In this document: piece after piece, positions 28,004 to 37,572 of the stretch
Numbering within the stretch: position 1 is the first letter of the stretch
Layout of the letters: each line of letters begins with the position of its first letter
Origin: Rhodomicrobium udaipurense JA643
GTDB taxonomy: Bacteria > Pseudomonadota > Alphaproteobacteria > Rhizobiales > Rhodomicrobiaceae
Length of the DNA stretch: 64,000 nt
Assembly: GCF_000636015.1 (NCBI RefSeq)
Contig: NZ_JFZJ01000001.1
Location: forward strand, 1-64,000
Reading direction: 5' to 3'
Program-made: the position numbers and the translations under genes
Notes under the pieces: generated by a model
Seen by the model: the letters and a program-made list of their open reading frames with translations, nothing else
Databases searched by the model: none
What the model was told of the DNA's origin: nothing

Positions 28004-29530
28004 TCAGGCGGCGCCGCGCATCAGATACGGAACCGCTTCGGCGGCAGGGGCAGGCTGCGGCGCGGGCACCGGCTTGCGCGGCTGGGGCACTGCGGGCAGA
28101 ACGCGCGCCTTGGGCAGGATGAGCGAAGCCTCGGTGCCGACGCCGAGCTTGCTGCGAAGTTCGAACCGTCCGCCGTGAAGCTCTGCCAAGCCGCTGACGA
28201 TGGGGAGGCCGAGGCCCGTCCCACTCTCGCCCGTCTTGAGCGCGAGAGATCCCTGTCCGAAGGCGCGCAACACCTGCGAGATTTCCTCCTCGGGGATGCC
28301 GGGGCCGTTGTCGCGAACCGAAAGCACCGCCTCGCCGCTCGGCAGGATACCCGCGCGAACCGCGATCAGGCCGTTGTCGGGCGTGAACTTGATCGCGTTC
28401 GAAAGGAGGTTGAGGCAGATCTGTCGAAGCGCGCGCTCGTCGGCCATGATGCGCGGCATGTCGGGGCGGAAGTCCGTCACGACGCGCAGGTTCTTCTGAT
28501 GCGCATCGATCCGCATCAGACGCAGGCTTTCAAGCGCCGTCGCCGCAACGTCGATCGGCTTTTCCGTCAGCTCGTAGCGTCCGGCCTCGATGCGCGACAG
28601 ATCGAGGATTTCATTGATGAGCTTCAGGAGGTGGCTGCCGGACTCGTGGATGTCGGCGGCGTAAGAGCGATAGTTCTCGTTGTCGATGGGGCCGAGGACT
28701 TCATCCTTGATCATCTCGGAAAAGCCCATGATCGCATTGAGCGGCGTGCGAAGTTCGTGGCTCATATTGGCTAGGAACTTCGACTTCGCCACATTGGCCG
28801 CCTCCGCCCGGACGCGCGCCTCGTCGGAGGCCGCCTTCGCCCTCTCAAGTTCCTCGATGAGACGATCCTTCTCCGCGCGGTAATCTAGCATCGAAAGCGC
28901 GGTCCGCTGGAGGTTCTTCACGAGGAAGACGAAGTAGAAATGGATGCCAACCGCGACCACCGCGAGCGCCCAGTAGAACGGCTCGCCCGTCATCAGGAAG
29001 CGCAACGCGAGTGCGCCGGTTACCGGCGCCGTGCCCGCATGCAGGATCTGCATCACCGAAGCGGCGAACAGCATCCGAATCGCCGTTACGACCGTCAGCG
29101 CCGCGAACAGGAAGAAGAAAGCCGCCTGCGATTGCACAACGAAGGGCGTGAACGCCACAGCGGCCCAGCAGACGCCATAAAGGAATTCGGCGGCCGCGAG
29201 GTTGCGCCGCCACTGCACGAGGTCGACCGTCTCGCGCGGCTGCCGTTTGAACTGGCGGCAAAGCGCAAGGAGGATGCCCTCGGTAATGAAGATGGTCGCG
29301 AGCCACAGGAGAAGCTGACGCGGCTCAGTGGCCCAGTTCAGCATGGTGGCGGCAACGAAGATCGCGAGGATCGGAACGGTAAGCGCCGCGACGGTTTCGT
29401 TCCGTACGAACATGATCAAAAGGTCGTAGGCGAAATCGTGCTTTACCGCAGAGCTATTACTCTGCTGCGGGGCTGCGATGCTCGTCTTCTGCTTGAACCG
29501 GCGCCATCTCAAGGAACGAGCGGTACTCAT
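28004..29530 (-). CDS. PleC/DivJ-like membrane histidine kinase
   Basis: 508 aa. Six or so hydrophobic segments in the first 220 residues are followed by a short coiled coil and a kinase core. The H-box FLANMSHELRTPLNAIMGFSE and the stretch ILDLSRIEAGRYEL are typical of the PleC/DivJ/PdhS group that acts on DivK/CtrA-type regulators. N (NLLSNAIKFTP), G1 (DNGPGIP) and G2 (GTGLGLPI) boxes are intact. The chosen ATG at 29530 avoids 21 extra codons from 29593. Which regulator it signals to is not shown by the context. Confidence 0.85.
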   Translation of the reverse strand: MSTARSLRWRRFKQKTSIAAPQQSNSSAVKHDFAYDLLIMFVRNETVAALTVPILAIFVAATMLNWATEPRQLLLWLATIFITEGILLALCRQFKRQPRETVDLVQWRRNLAAAEFLYGVCWAAVAFTPFVVQSQAAFFFLFAALTVVTAIRMLFAASVMQILHAGTAPVTGALALRFLMTGEPFYWALAVVAVGIHFYFVFLVKNLQRTALSMLDYRAEKDRLIEELERAKAASDEARVRAEAANVAKSKFLANMSHELRTPLNAIMGFSEMIKDEVLGPIDNENYRSYAADIHESGSHLLKLINEILDLSRIEAGRYELTEKPIDVAATALESLRLMRIDAHQKNLRVVTDFRPDMPRIMADERALRQICLNLLSNAIKFTPDNGLIAVRAGILPSGEAVLSVRDNGPGIPEEEISQVLRAFGQGSLALKTGESGTGLGLPIVSGLAELHGGRFELRSKLGVGTEASLILPKARVLPAVPQPRKPVPAPQPAPAAEAVPYLMRGAA

Positions 29531-29701
29531 TAACCCATCATCCACTTTGTCTGGAGGAGTCTGCGCTCTGCTGCCCTGGCACGCGCCGTTCATGGTAGGA
29601 TCGCGCGAAAGTGCTAATATTGCGTTGATATTTGTTTATTCGCTTGAAAGGTCGATTCTGTTCCGCGACACTTTGGGAATATCGCAAAGCTTGGTTAACG
29701 A

Positions 29702-30313
29702 ATGAAAATACTCGACGAGAAGCGCGCACCAAATCCCCGCCGTGTCCGTGTTTTCCTGGCCGAAAAAGCCATCGCCGTTCCTTTCGAGAACGTCGACATC
29801 ATGACCGGTGCTCACAAGACGGAGGCGTTTGCCGGCCTTAATCCCGTGCAGCGCGTGCCTGTTCTTGTCCTCGACGACGGGACCGCAATTTCCGAGTCCC
29901 TCGCCATTTGTCGTTACTTCGAGGCATTGCAACCCGAGCCGTCGCTTTTCGGGCGGACTCCGCTCGAAATCGCCACCGTCGACATGTGGAACCGCATCGC
30001 CGAGCTGAGCTTTTTCTTGCCGGTGACACATTGTTTTCGGCATTCGCACCCGGCGATGTCGAGCCTTGAAGTGCCGCAGGTTGCCGCATGGGCCGAAGCC
30101 AACAAGCCGCGCGTCTCCGACATCATTCGCACCCTCGACCTTCGGCTGTCCGAAGCGCCGTACCTCGCAGGCGAGCGCTTTTCCGTCGCCGACATCACAG
30201 CCATGATCGCCACCGATTTCATGAAGCCCGCCCGGCTGGCCGTGCCCGAAGGGGTGCCGCATTTCGCCCGGTGGTATGCCGAAGTGACCGCTCGCCCTTC
30301 ATCCAAAGCGTGA
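29702..30313 (+). CDS. Glutathione S-transferase family protein
   Basis: 203 aa with the two-domain GST layout. The N-terminal thioredoxin-like domain has the cis-Pro NPVQRVPVLVLDDG and the glutathione-contacting ESLAICRYFE, and the C-terminal helical domain contains the AGERFSVADITAMI capping motif. The catalytic first-strand residue is not obvious. It is followed by the MBL-fold gene after 7 bases, so the two are probably cotranscribed. Confidence 0.9.
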   Translation: MKILDEKRAPNPRRVRVFLAEKAIAVPFENVDIMTGAHKTEAFAGLNPVQRVPVLVLDDGTAISESLAICRYFEALQPEPSLFGRTPLEIATVDMWNRIAELSFFLPVTHCFRHSHPAMSSLEVPQVAAWAEANKPRVSDIIRTLDLRLSEAPYLAGERFSVADITAMIATDFMKPARLAVPEGVPHFARWYAEVTARPSSKA

Positions 30314-30320
30314 GGCCCGC

Positions 30321-31064
30321 ATGGAACTGACAGTCATCGGCTGTGGCGACGCTTTCGCCTCCGGCGGCCGGGTCAACAGCTGCTATCTGCTCGATACCGC
30401 GCACGGACTTGTCATGATCGATTGTGGGGCTAGTGCGCCGCATGCGCTGGCGCGCGCGGGCATTCGCGCCTCGTCCGCCGACGCCATCCTGATTTCGCAC
30501 TGCCACGGCGATCATTTCGGCGGCCTGCCGTCCCTCGTTCTCGAACGTATGTTCATCGATCGGACCGAGAAGCCCATGGAAATTCTCGGACCGCCCGGCA
30601 TCGAGAGCCGGTTCGAGAGCCTGATGGAGAGCGTCTATCCGGGCATCCTCGGCGTCAAGAAGCGCTTTGAGATCACCTTTCGCGACCTGCATCCCGGCTT
30701 CGCCGTCGAATGGCGCGGCCTGATGATCGAGGCGTTCGAAGTGGACCACTTCTCCGGCACGCCCTCCCTGGCTCTGTCTGTAAGCGACGGCGACAAGCAG
30801 TTCAGCTTTTCCGGGGACAGTGGAATGTGCGGCGGCGTGATCGCGGCAGGGCGGGGGGCCGATCTGTATCTCGTCGAATGTTCGACCTACAGCACGAAGG
30901 TCGAAATGCACCTCGATTATCAGAGGCTGGCGGCGAAATTTCCTTCCATCGGTGCAAAGCGTTATCTCCTCACACACATGGGTGACGAAATGCTCGCATC
31001 GCTGGACCGCATCGATACGCGCGTTTGCATCGCGGCCGAGGACGGCTTGAAGGTGACCATTTAG
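30321..31064 (+). CDS. Metallo-beta-lactamase-fold hydrolase (RNase Z/YcbL-like)
   Basis: 247 aa. The zinc motif HCHGDHFGG is near residue 68, followed by VDHFSGTPS and a FSGDSG segment with a later THMG motif, as in RNase Z-type phosphodiesterases and related MBL-fold proteins. No exosite arm of tRNase Z is evident. Substrate unknown. It sits directly after the GST gene, though the two have no clear shared pathway. Confidence 0.85.
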   Translation: MELTVIGCGDAFASGGRVNSCYLLDTAHGLVMIDCGASAPHALARAGIRASSADAILISHCHGDHFGGLPSLVLERMFIDRTEKPMEILGPPGIESRFESLMESVYPGILGVKKRFEITFRDLHPGFAVEWRGLMIEAFEVDHFSGTPSLALSVSDGDKQFSFSGDSGMCGGVIAAGRGADLYLVECSTYSTKVEMHLDYQRLAAKFPSIGAKRYLLTHMGDEMLASLDRIDTRVCIAAEDGLKVTI

Positions 31065-31174
31065 CGCAGGCCCTTCCGAGAAAAAATATTCTAGTCACGG
31101 GTATGGATCGAATGTAGTGTGGGTTCTCATTGCGCAAGCAGGCGCATTGCTGAAAGAATTTACTGGATTCGCCC

Positions 31175-31675
31175 ATGCTCGACCTTATGGACATCAAAAT
31201 TCTCACCATCTTGCAGGAAGACAGCACGCTTCCTGTGGCGGAAATCGGCAAGAAGGTCGGCCTGTCGACGACGCCGTGCTGGCGGCGTATTCAGAAGCTC
31301 GAACAGGACGGCGTGATTCAGCGTCGCGTCGCGCTTCTCGACCCGAAGAGCGTCAGCGCAGGCGTGACGGTTTTCGTCGCCATCACGACGAACCAGCACA
31401 ACGCCGTCTGGCTCGAACGCTTCCAGAAGGTGGTGGCGAGCTTCCCGGAGATCGTGGAGGCCTACCGCATGAGTGGCGCGGTGGATTACCAACTGCGCGT
31501 CGTGGTGCCCGACATCGCGAGCTACGACCGCTTCTACAAGGCGTTCATCTCGCAGATTGACCTGACGGACGTCAGTTCCAGCTTCGCGATGGAGCAGATC
31601 AAGTTCACGACAGCGCTGCCGCTTTCCTTTGCAGCCGCCGTCGCGTCGAAACGGCCGCAACAGCAACCGGCTTGA
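31175..31675 (+). CDS. Lrp/AsnC-family transcription regulator
   Basis: 166 aa. An N-terminal winged helix ([42 protein letters not shown]) is followed by the RAM/AsnC effector domain. The stretch TTPCWRRI is the recognition-helix signature of Lrp proteins. Upstream of proB by 34 bases. Effector unknown, and proB control by it is only a guess. Confidence 0.92.
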   Translation: MLDLMDIKILTILQEDSTLPVAEIGKKVGLSTTPCWRRIQKLEQDGVIQRRVALLDPKSVSAGVTVFVAITTNQHNAVWLERFQKVVASFPEIVEAYRMSGAVDYQLRVVVPDIASYDRFYKAFISQIDLTDVSSSFAMEQIKFTTALPLSFAAAVASKRPQQQPA

Positions 31676-31709
31676 CGCACGGCGCATTTCGGCGTTTTTC
31701 AACGCCATC

Positions 31710-32879
31710 ATGACGCTCCCCGGCACACAATCCGCGCGGATGGCCCTCGATGCGCGCCCCGAATGGCGAAACCAGCGCCGTATCGCGATAAAGATCGGCT
31801 CGGCGCTGCTGACCGACAGCGAAACCGGCACGCTGAAAAAGGCGTGGCTCGAAGCCATCGGCGACGATGTGGCAGAGCTGAAAGCGCAAGGGCGCGAGGT
31901 GATCCTCGTGTCTTCGGGCGCGATTGCACTGGGCCGCCGCGCGCTCGGGCTCGCACCCGGTGCGCTCAAGCTTGAAGAGGCGCAAGCCTCGGCGGCCGTC
32001 GGGCAGGTGACGCTCGCACACGCCTATCAAACGGTGTTTCGCGAGCGCGGTATCACCACCGCGCAGATCCTCGTGACGCCGGGCGATACCGAAGAGCGCC
32101 GCCGCTATCTCAACGCCCGCAGCACCATCGCGACGCTTCTGAAGCTCGGCGCGGTTCCCGTGGTGAACGAGAACGATACGGTTGCCACCGCCGAAATCCG
32201 CTATGGCGACAACGACCGCCTCGCGGCGCGCGTCGCCACCATGATGACGGCGGACTGCCTCGTGCTGCTGTCCGACATCGACGGCCTTTACACCGCGCCG
32301 CCCGCAAAAAATACCGACGCGCAGCATATCGAGGTGGTCACGCAGATCACGCCCGAAATCGAGGCGATGGCGGGCGACGCGGGCACGGAGCTTTCGCGCG
32401 GCGGCATGGTGACGAAGATCACCGCCGCGAAGCTCGCCGTCTCGGCGGGAACGCATATGGTGATCGCGAGCGGCAAGGAGCTTCATCCACTGCGGGCGCT
32501 TGCCAACGGCGCCCCCTGCACATGGTTTCTCGCTTCGGCCAACCCGGTCGCGGCTCGCAAGCGCTGGATCGCGGGCACGCTCGAACCGAAAGGCGTCGTG
32601 CTCATCGACGACGGCGCGGCGCGGGCGCTCCGCTCCGGCCGCAGTCTCCTGCCAGCGGGCGTCACCGGCGTCAGCGGCGCATTCGAGCGCGGCGAGGCGG
32701 TCATCATCCGCGACGGCCATGGCTGCGAAATCGGGCGGGGGCTCATCGCCTACAGCGCCGAGGAAGCCGCGCGCATTGCCGGGCGTAGTTCCCACGAGAT
32801 CGAGGCGACGCTTGGCTATGCCGGGCGGGCGGCGCTCATTCATCGCGACGACCTGGCGCTTCTGCACGACCTGGATTAA
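31710..32879 (+). CDS. proB: Glutamate 5-kinase
   Basis: First step of proline synthesis, phosphorylating glutamate. [41 protein letters not shown] and LLSDIDGLY are the amino-acid-kinase signatures. A C-terminal PUA domain follows (about residues 290-380). 389 aa from the ATG at 31710. The ATG at 31740 is an alternative start, and neither has a strong ribosome site. Confidence 0.95.
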   Translation: MTLPGTQSARMALDARPEWRNQRRIAIKIGSALLTDSETGTLKKAWLEAIGDDVAELKAQGREVILVSSGAIALGRRALGLAPGALKLEEAQASAAVGQVTLAHAYQTVFRERGITTAQILVTPGDTEERRRYLNARSTIATLLKLGAVPVVNENDTVATAEIRYGDNDRLAARVATMMTADCLVLLSDIDGLYTAPPAKNTDAQHIEVVTQITPEIEAMAGDAGTELSRGGMVTKITAAKLAVSAGTHMVIASGKELHPLRALANGAPCTWFLASANPVAARKRWIAGTLEPKGVVLIDDGAARALRSGRSLLPAGVTGVSGAFERGEAVIIRDGHGCEIGRGLIAYSAEEAARIAGRSSHEIEATLGYAGRAALIHRDDLALLHDLD

Positions 32880-32906
32880 AGACCCTTCGATGCGGCGGGC
32901 GAGGCG

Positions 32907-33428
32907 ATGAAGGCGAGCTACACTTATGCACTCGGCGATTATCTCGACATCGCGCGGACGCTGCGGGGGCGAAGCTTCCTGACGCGGTTCGGCTTGCATT
33001 GCCTTGCGGCCACGGTGGTTTCCTCGCTGCTTATCGTCACTCTGCCCCTGACCGGCGTGCAGAACGGGCCGCTCTGGTTCGCAGGCGTGCTCGCGGTCGT
33101 TCTCATCGCCGTGGAAATCGTCGTTCGCGCCAACATCATCGAGAAGGCGGCCTTTCGGAAAAGCGGCATGGCGCAGGTGCCGGTCTCGTTCGATCTCGGC
33201 GACGACGGCATCCGATGGGAGAGAAGCGGCACGAGCGGCCTGATCGGCTGGGAGCAGATCTCCAACGCGGCGTTCCTGCCCGAGGCGGTCGTGGTCGTCT
33301 TCGGCGAGCGGCAGGGCATCGCGCTTCCCGCGCGCGGGTTCGCAACCCCGGCAGAGTTCGACGAAGCCCGCGCATTTATACGCAGCCGGTTGGCAGAACG
33401 AGGCGTTGCGCTTAATAAGGAGCATTGA
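32907..33428 (+). CDS. YcxB-like membrane protein
   Basis: 173 aa. Two transmembrane segments (about residues 32-50 and 55-75) precede a beta-rich cytoplasmic domain with the VSFDLGDDGIRWERSGTSGLIGWEQI pattern of YcxB-like (PH-fold-like) proteins. Function unknown. It sits between proB and proA and is probably part of their operon, though no link with proline synthesis is known. Confidence 0.75.
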   Translation: MKASYTYALGDYLDIARTLRGRSFLTRFGLHCLAATVVSSLLIVTLPLTGVQNGPLWFAGVLAVVLIAVEIVVRANIIEKAAFRKSGMAQVPVSFDLGDDGIRWERSGTSGLIGWEQISNAAFLPEAVVVVFGERQGIALPARGFATPAEFDEARAFIRSRLAERGVALNKEH

Positions 33429-33449
33429 ACTCCGACCGCTACGGACGCC

Positions 33450-34748
33450 ATGACGCTCGCCATCGCCGACACGAAACTCGATTTGCGCCTTCTGAAGATC
33501 GACCTTCTCGCCATCGGGCAAGAGGCGCGGAAAGCTGCCCGCGCGCTCGCTCTGGCGCCAACTGAGCAGAAGAATGCGGCGCTTTTCGCTGCTGCGGCGG
33601 CGCTTCGTGCGCGCACGGATGACATCCTGCGCACCAATGCCGAGGACAGAGACGCGGCGCGCGCCTCGGGTCGCCCGGAAAGCTTTATCGACCGCCTGAC
33701 GCTGACGCCTGCGCGCGTCGAAGCCATGGCGAAAGGCCTCGAAGACGTCGCGGCGCTTGCCGATCCCGTTGGCGAGACCATCGCGGCATGGGAGCGGCCC
33801 AACGGCCTCAAGATCAGCCGCGTGCGCGTGCCGCTCGGCGTGATCGGCATGATCTACGAGAGCCGTCCCAACGTGACGGCGGATGCGGGCGCGCTCGCGC
33901 TGAAGGCGGGCAATGCCGTGATCCTGCGCGGTGGCTCGGAGACCATCGCTTCCAACCGCGCGATCCATGCCTGCCTCGCGGAAGGCTTGCGCGCCGCCGG
34001 TCTTCCCGAAACGGCGATTCAACTCATCGGCACGACCGACCGCGCGGCCGTGGGGCTTCTCCTCGAAGGGCTCGACGGCGCGGTTGACGTGATCGTGCCG
34101 CGCGGCGGGAAAAGCCTCGTCGAGCGCGTGCAGAAGGAAGCGCGCGTGCCGGTGTTCGCGCATCTCGAAGGCATCTGCCACGTCTATGTGGACAAGGCCG
34201 CCGACGCGGAAAAGGCGCGCGCCATCGTGCTCAACGCCAAGCTTCGGCGGACCGGCGTTTGCGGCTCGGCCGAGACGTTGCTGGTGGATGAAGCGGCGGC
34301 GGATCGGCTGCTCGCGCCGCTTGTCATCGCGCTGCTGGATGCGGGCTGCGAGGTACGCGGCGATGCGGCGACCTGCGCCGTCGATGCGCGCGTCGTTCCT
34401 GCCACCGAACAGGACTGGGCGACCGAATATCTCGACGCGATCATCTCCGCGAAGGTGGTGCCGGGCGTCGCGGGGGCCATCGCGCATATCGAGCGCTACG
34501 GCTCGCACCACACCGACAGCATTGTGACCGAGGATGCCGCCACGGCCGAAACCTTCCTCGCGGAGGTCGACAGCGCCATCGTGCTGCACAACGCGTCGAC
34601 GCAATTCGCGGATGGCGGCGAGTTCGGCATGGGCGCGGAAATCGGCATCGCGACCGGACGCTTCCACGCACGCGGGCCGGTCGGCGTGGAGCAATTGACC
34701 ACCTTCAAATATGTGGTGCGCGGCGACGGGCAGACGCGCCCGGTATGA
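33450..34748 (+). CDS. proA: Gamma-glutamyl phosphate reductase
   Basis: Second enzyme of proline synthesis, reducing glutamyl-5-phosphate to the semialdehyde. Aldehyde-dehydrogenase fold with [19 protein letters not shown], the nucleotide-binding LRGGSE and the catalytic cysteine in [13 protein letters not shown] (about residue 272). 432 aa. The stop overlaps the nadD start (ATGA). Confidence 0.96.
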   Translation: MTLAIADTKLDLRLLKIDLLAIGQEARKAARALALAPTEQKNAALFAAAAALRARTDDILRTNAEDRDAARASGRPESFIDRLTLTPARVEAMAKGLEDVAALADPVGETIAAWERPNGLKISRVRVPLGVIGMIYESRPNVTADAGALALKAGNAVILRGGSETIASNRAIHACLAEGLRAAGLPETAIQLIGTTDRAAVGLLLEGLDGAVDVIVPRGGKSLVERVQKEARVPVFAHLEGICHVYVDKAADAEKARAIVLNAKLRRTGVCGSAETLLVDEAAADRLLAPLVIALLDAGCEVRGDAATCAVDARVVPATEQDWATEYLDAIISAKVVPGVAGAIAHIERYGSHHTDSIVTEDAATAETFLAEVDSAIVLHNASTQFADGGEFGMGAEIGIATGRFHARGPVGVEQLTTFKYVVRGDGQTRPV

Positions 34749-35374
34749 CCCGCCACGCCGAGGTCAGCGAGGCCGATCTGAGGCCGCCGCACGCCGCGCC
34801 GGGCATGCGCATCGGCCTTCTCGGCGGATCGTTCAACCCGCCGCATGCCGCGCATCGGCTCATCAGCCTCAACGCCATGAAGCGACTCGGCCTCGACCGC
34901 GTGTGGTGGATGGTGACGCCGGGTAATCCGCTGAAGGACCATCGCGAACTCGCGCCGCTCGCCGAGCGCGTCGCGCATGCGCGTGACGTGTCGCGCCATC
35001 CGAAGATCGAGGTCACGGCGTTCGAGGCGGCCATCGGAACGGCCTACACAGCGGCGGCGCTGCGCCACCTCCGGAGATGCATGCCGCGCGTGCATTTCGT
35101 ATGGCTCATGGGTGCGGACAACCTCGCGGGCTTCCATCGCTGGAACGAGTGGGAAACGATCTTCGAGACGGTGCCGATCGCGGTTGAGGATCGCCCGCAT
35201 TGGCGGCATCGCGCGCTCGCATCGCCCGCCGCGCATCGCTTCGCGCGCTCGCGGGTGCCTGAGAGTTACGCGGCGGCGCTTCCGAACTTGCCAACTCCAG
35301 CTTGGGCTTATCTTTCGGGACCGCTGTCGAAACTGTCTTCAACTGCGCTTCGGGCGCAGCGGCGCGACCGGTGA
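34745..35374 (+). CDS. nadD: Nicotinate-nucleotide adenylyltransferase
   Basis: Makes NaAD from NaMN in NAD synthesis. The [14 protein letters not shown] nucleotidyl-transfer motif is near residue 21 and the C-terminal LSSTALR motif is present. 209 aa. It overlaps the proA stop. In many relatives rsfS and rlmH follow nadD, but here no such gene is found downstream, and nadA and nadB lie far to the right in this window. Confidence 0.94.
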   Translation: MTRHAEVSEADLRPPHAAPGMRIGLLGGSFNPPHAAHRLISLNAMKRLGLDRVWWMVTPGNPLKDHRELAPLAERVAHARDVSRHPKIEVTAFEAAIGTAYTAAALRHLRRCMPRVHFVWLMGADNLAGFHRWNEWETIFETVPIAVEDRPHWRHRALASPAAHRFARSRVPESYAAALPNLPTPAWAYLSGPLSKLSSTALRAQRRDR

Positions 35375-35834
35375 GGGCGTTCGGCGGCGCTTGAGATGCT
35401 GCGGAAGGGGACGGATGCACGCGGCATTTTCCGCCCGCCGCGTCGATCTAGAATAATTTTCGGCCTGGGCCTATAATAAGTCTAGCATATGAAAAAATTT
35501 TGCTTTCTTGAGGCGTATTTCCAGCTTTTCGCGGCCGCGTAAGGTTTGCGCTAGAATTGTTGCATATATAGTCGCGCTATCGGAAAAATTGTTGCTCCTT
35601 CCGGGCGCTACACCCTTTCACACGCGAATAAAATCTTTGATCCGGGCGAAGCACTGTGAGATGTTCTCGCCACATCGCATCGGGTCCGAAAGACAATGCA
35701 GAACAAAATCATGCATAGACACTCCCTCCGGCACTTCTCGGCCGTAACCGCGATGTGTTCCCGCGCGTAGCGCTCCAGCGTTTTCCAAGACCTCTCAGCT
35801 TGAAACGCCGGTTTCTCCGGCGAAGGGAACTTCC
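35375..35834. other. Gene-poor AT-rich stretch downstream of nadD
   Basis: Unusually AT-rich for this genome, especially 35440-35640. It contains a perfect -10 box TATAAT at 35472-35477 and, just after, a micro-ORF 35489-35542 encoding 17 aa (MKKFCFLEAYFQLFAAA). No ribosome site is convincing. Just before the next gene is a 6-bp hairpin at 35806-35822. Promoter, leader or small RNA are possible; nothing is proven. Confidence 0.45.
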
Positions 35835-36059
35835 ATGTCCGACGCATATGTCATCGAATTGCAGGGTAATGCCGTAGGTATCATCGTGCGCCAGAAGCAC
35901 GAGCCGAATACCTTCCGGTTTCTCTCCGCGCTCCACGCTTTCAACGATCTCGAAGGACGCGAATTTGCCAGCCCGTTCCACGCGGAAAAGGCCGCGCGCG
36001 AGCTGTGGCGCCAGCGCCCCTACATCATTCCCATGAGGAAGGGCGAAAAGGCCGCCTGA
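35835..36059 (+). CDS. Small conserved-looking cytoplasmic protein
   Basis: 74 aa, not assigned to a family. AAGGGA lies about seven bases before the ATG, a hairpin precedes it and a strong terminator follows, so it looks like a real monocistronic gene. Sequence features: FRFLSALHAFNDLEG and a basic C-terminus (MRKGEKAA). No signal peptide or membrane segment. Confidence 0.6.
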   Translation: MSDAYVIELQGNAVGIIVRQKHEPNTFRFLSALHAFNDLEGREFASPFHAEKAARELWRQRPYIIPMRKGEKAA

Positions 36060-36122
36060 CGGCATCGAACTCCAAGGCTGCGAGCGTCGTCTTCCGGGGG
36101 GATCTGCGACGCTTTATAGCAA

Positions 36123-36161
36123 CCACGCTGCGGTTTCGGCCGCCGCAGCGTGGTAATTTTT
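36123..36161 (+). terminator. Terminator after the 74-aa gene
   Basis: An 11-bp perfect stem (CCACGCTGCGG with complement CCGCAGCGTGG), 9-base loop, followed by TAATTTTT. It lies 63 bases past the stop codon. Confidence 0.85.
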
Positions 36162-36171
36162 GTCACGAAAG

Positions 36172-36272
36172 CGCTTCGGCGCATACGGCCTGAAGCCGAA
36201 GCGTTATCGCTTTTGATGGAATCAAAAACGCTCCAAACTTTTTGGGTGAGCGTGATCCGCTCCAAAAAGCGG
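36172..36272. repeat. Cluster of three short inverted repeats
   Basis: Three consecutive hairpins: 36172-36203 (9-bp stem CGCTTCGGC), 36208-36230 (CGCTTTTGAT against ATCAAAAACG) and 36257-36272 (CCGCT/AGCGG). Such AT/GC-mixed palindromes, similar in feel to the element at 41744, occur between genes in many Hyphomicrobiales genomes. Repeat-family membership is inferred. Confidence 0.5.
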
Positions 36273-36361
36273 CGCCCCTTTTTGCGGGTCACAGGCTACC
36301 CGGCAAAACGTGCTCGGCTCCTTCGAGGCGTTCGCGAGCGAACTCGCCCGGGGGTTCGAGA

Positions 36362-36814
36362 TCAACGTCCCGAAGGGCACAATGTCGCCAGCGCGGCCTT
36401 CAACGCCTCGGGCAACGGCACGGGACGCCGCGTCGCGCGATCCACATAGACGTGGATGAAGTGTCCCTCGGCGCAGGCTGTGTCTTCGTCTTCGCGAAAC
36501 AGACCGATTTCATAGCGCACCGACGACGTGCCGATGCGCGCCACGCGAATGCCCGCCGTCACGGCGTCCGGGAAGGTGATCGGCGCGCGATAGCGGCACG
36601 ATGTTTCGACAACCAGGCCGATCACCGCGCTTGTCTCGATGTCGAGCGCGCCGGCCTCGATCAGATAGCGGTTCACGGCGGTGTCGAAATAGGAATAATA
36701 CGTCACATTGTTGACGTGGCCATAAACGTCGTTATCCATCCAGCGCGTCTGGATCGGCGCGTGATGCGGATAGTCGGCTCGGCTGGCCGGGTCTTTTTTG
36801 CTCGCGTCGCTCAC
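36362..36814 (-). CDS. Acyl-CoA thioesterase, hotdog fold
   Basis: 150 aa, 4HBT/YbgC-like single-hotdog protein. [21 protein letters not shown] contains the D...GHVNN catalytic motif. Start chosen as GTG at 36814 with GGAGG nine bases before it; an ATG at 36850 would add an Arg-rich stretch. Probably hydrolyses fatty acyl- or hydroxyacyl-CoA. Divergent from the DUF1045 gene. Confidence 0.85.
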   Translation of the reverse strand: MSDASKKDPASRADYPHHAPIQTRWMDNDVYGHVNNVTYYSYFDTAVNRYLIEAGALDIETSAVIGLVVETSCRYRAPITFPDAVTAGIRVARIGTSSVRYEIGLFREDEDTACAEGHFIHVYVDRATRRPVPLPEALKAALATLCPSGR

Positions 36815-36900
36815 AACGACTTTCCTCCGCCTTGCTCTTCGTCGAACCACTGGCCGCCGAGTTTACGATGGAACGCCCGCGCCTAAAACTGGACCAAGGC

Positions 36901-37572
36901 ATGACCGACCGCTTTCGCCGCTATGCGATCTACTGGACGCCCGAGCCGGGCAGCGCGTTCGAGGCGTTCGGTGCAGCGTGGTTCGGCGGGGAAAACTTCG
37001 GTCTCGATCCGGAGCTTGCCGCCCGCGCGAAGCGGGCGCCCGCGCGATACGGCCTGCATGCCACGCTCAAGGCGCCGTTCCGGCCTCGCTCGAGCGCGAC
37101 CATCGACGATATGCAGCGCGCGCTCGACGCGTTTTGCAGCCTACGGCGCGCGCCGGAAGCATCGCCGCTCGGTTTCATCCGGCATCAGCGATACGTTGTC
37201 CTCTCGCCCGGCGGACGGACCGCCGCCATCGACTGGCTCGCCGCCGAATGCGCGACGCATTTCGACAGCTTCCGTGCCCCGCTCACCGATGCGGATCGCG
37301 CGGCCCGCGAGATCGACACGATGACGGACCGCGAACGCGCGCATCTGGAGGATTTCGGCTATCCTTACGTGCTGAGCGAGTTTCGCTTTCACGTCTCCCT
37401 CGCTGGGCCGCTGGAGTCAGGCGAAGCCGATATGGTGCGCCGCGCGCTGGAGCCGCATCTCGCCCCGATGCTTCGCGAGCCGCTCCGCATCGAGGCGTTG
37501 ACACTTCTCGGCGAGCCGGAAGGCGGCGGGGCGTTTCAGATATTAAGCCGCCACCGTTTCCGATTTACCTGA
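36901..37572 (+). CDS. DUF1045 protein (2H phosphoesterase-like)
   Basis: 223 aa. It belongs to the DUF1045/TIGR03223 family, whose members sit in phosphonate operons. Two histidine motifs, HATLKAP and HVSLAGP, suggest a 2H (LigT-like) phosphoesterase fold. No phn genes are nearby, so its substrate is unknown. The ATG at 36901 gives the usual N-terminus FRRYAIYWTPEPGS. The 3' end overlaps the convergent phaZ by eight bases. Confidence 0.8.
   Translation: MTDRFRRYAIYWTPEPGSAFEAFGAAWFGGENFGLDPELAARAKRAPARYGLHATLKAPFRPRSSATIDDMQRALDAFCSLRRAPEASPLGFIRHQRYVVLSPGGRTAAIDWLAAECATHFDSFRAPLTDADRAAREIDTMTDRERAHLEDFGYPYVLSEFRFHVSLAGPLESGEADMVRRALEPHLAPMLREPLRIEALTLLGEPEGGGAFQILSRHRFRFT

Noticed and set aside
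31605-34694. 1029-codon minus-strand open frame
   Set aside because: Antisense to proB-proA and implausible composition; both + strand genes are certain.
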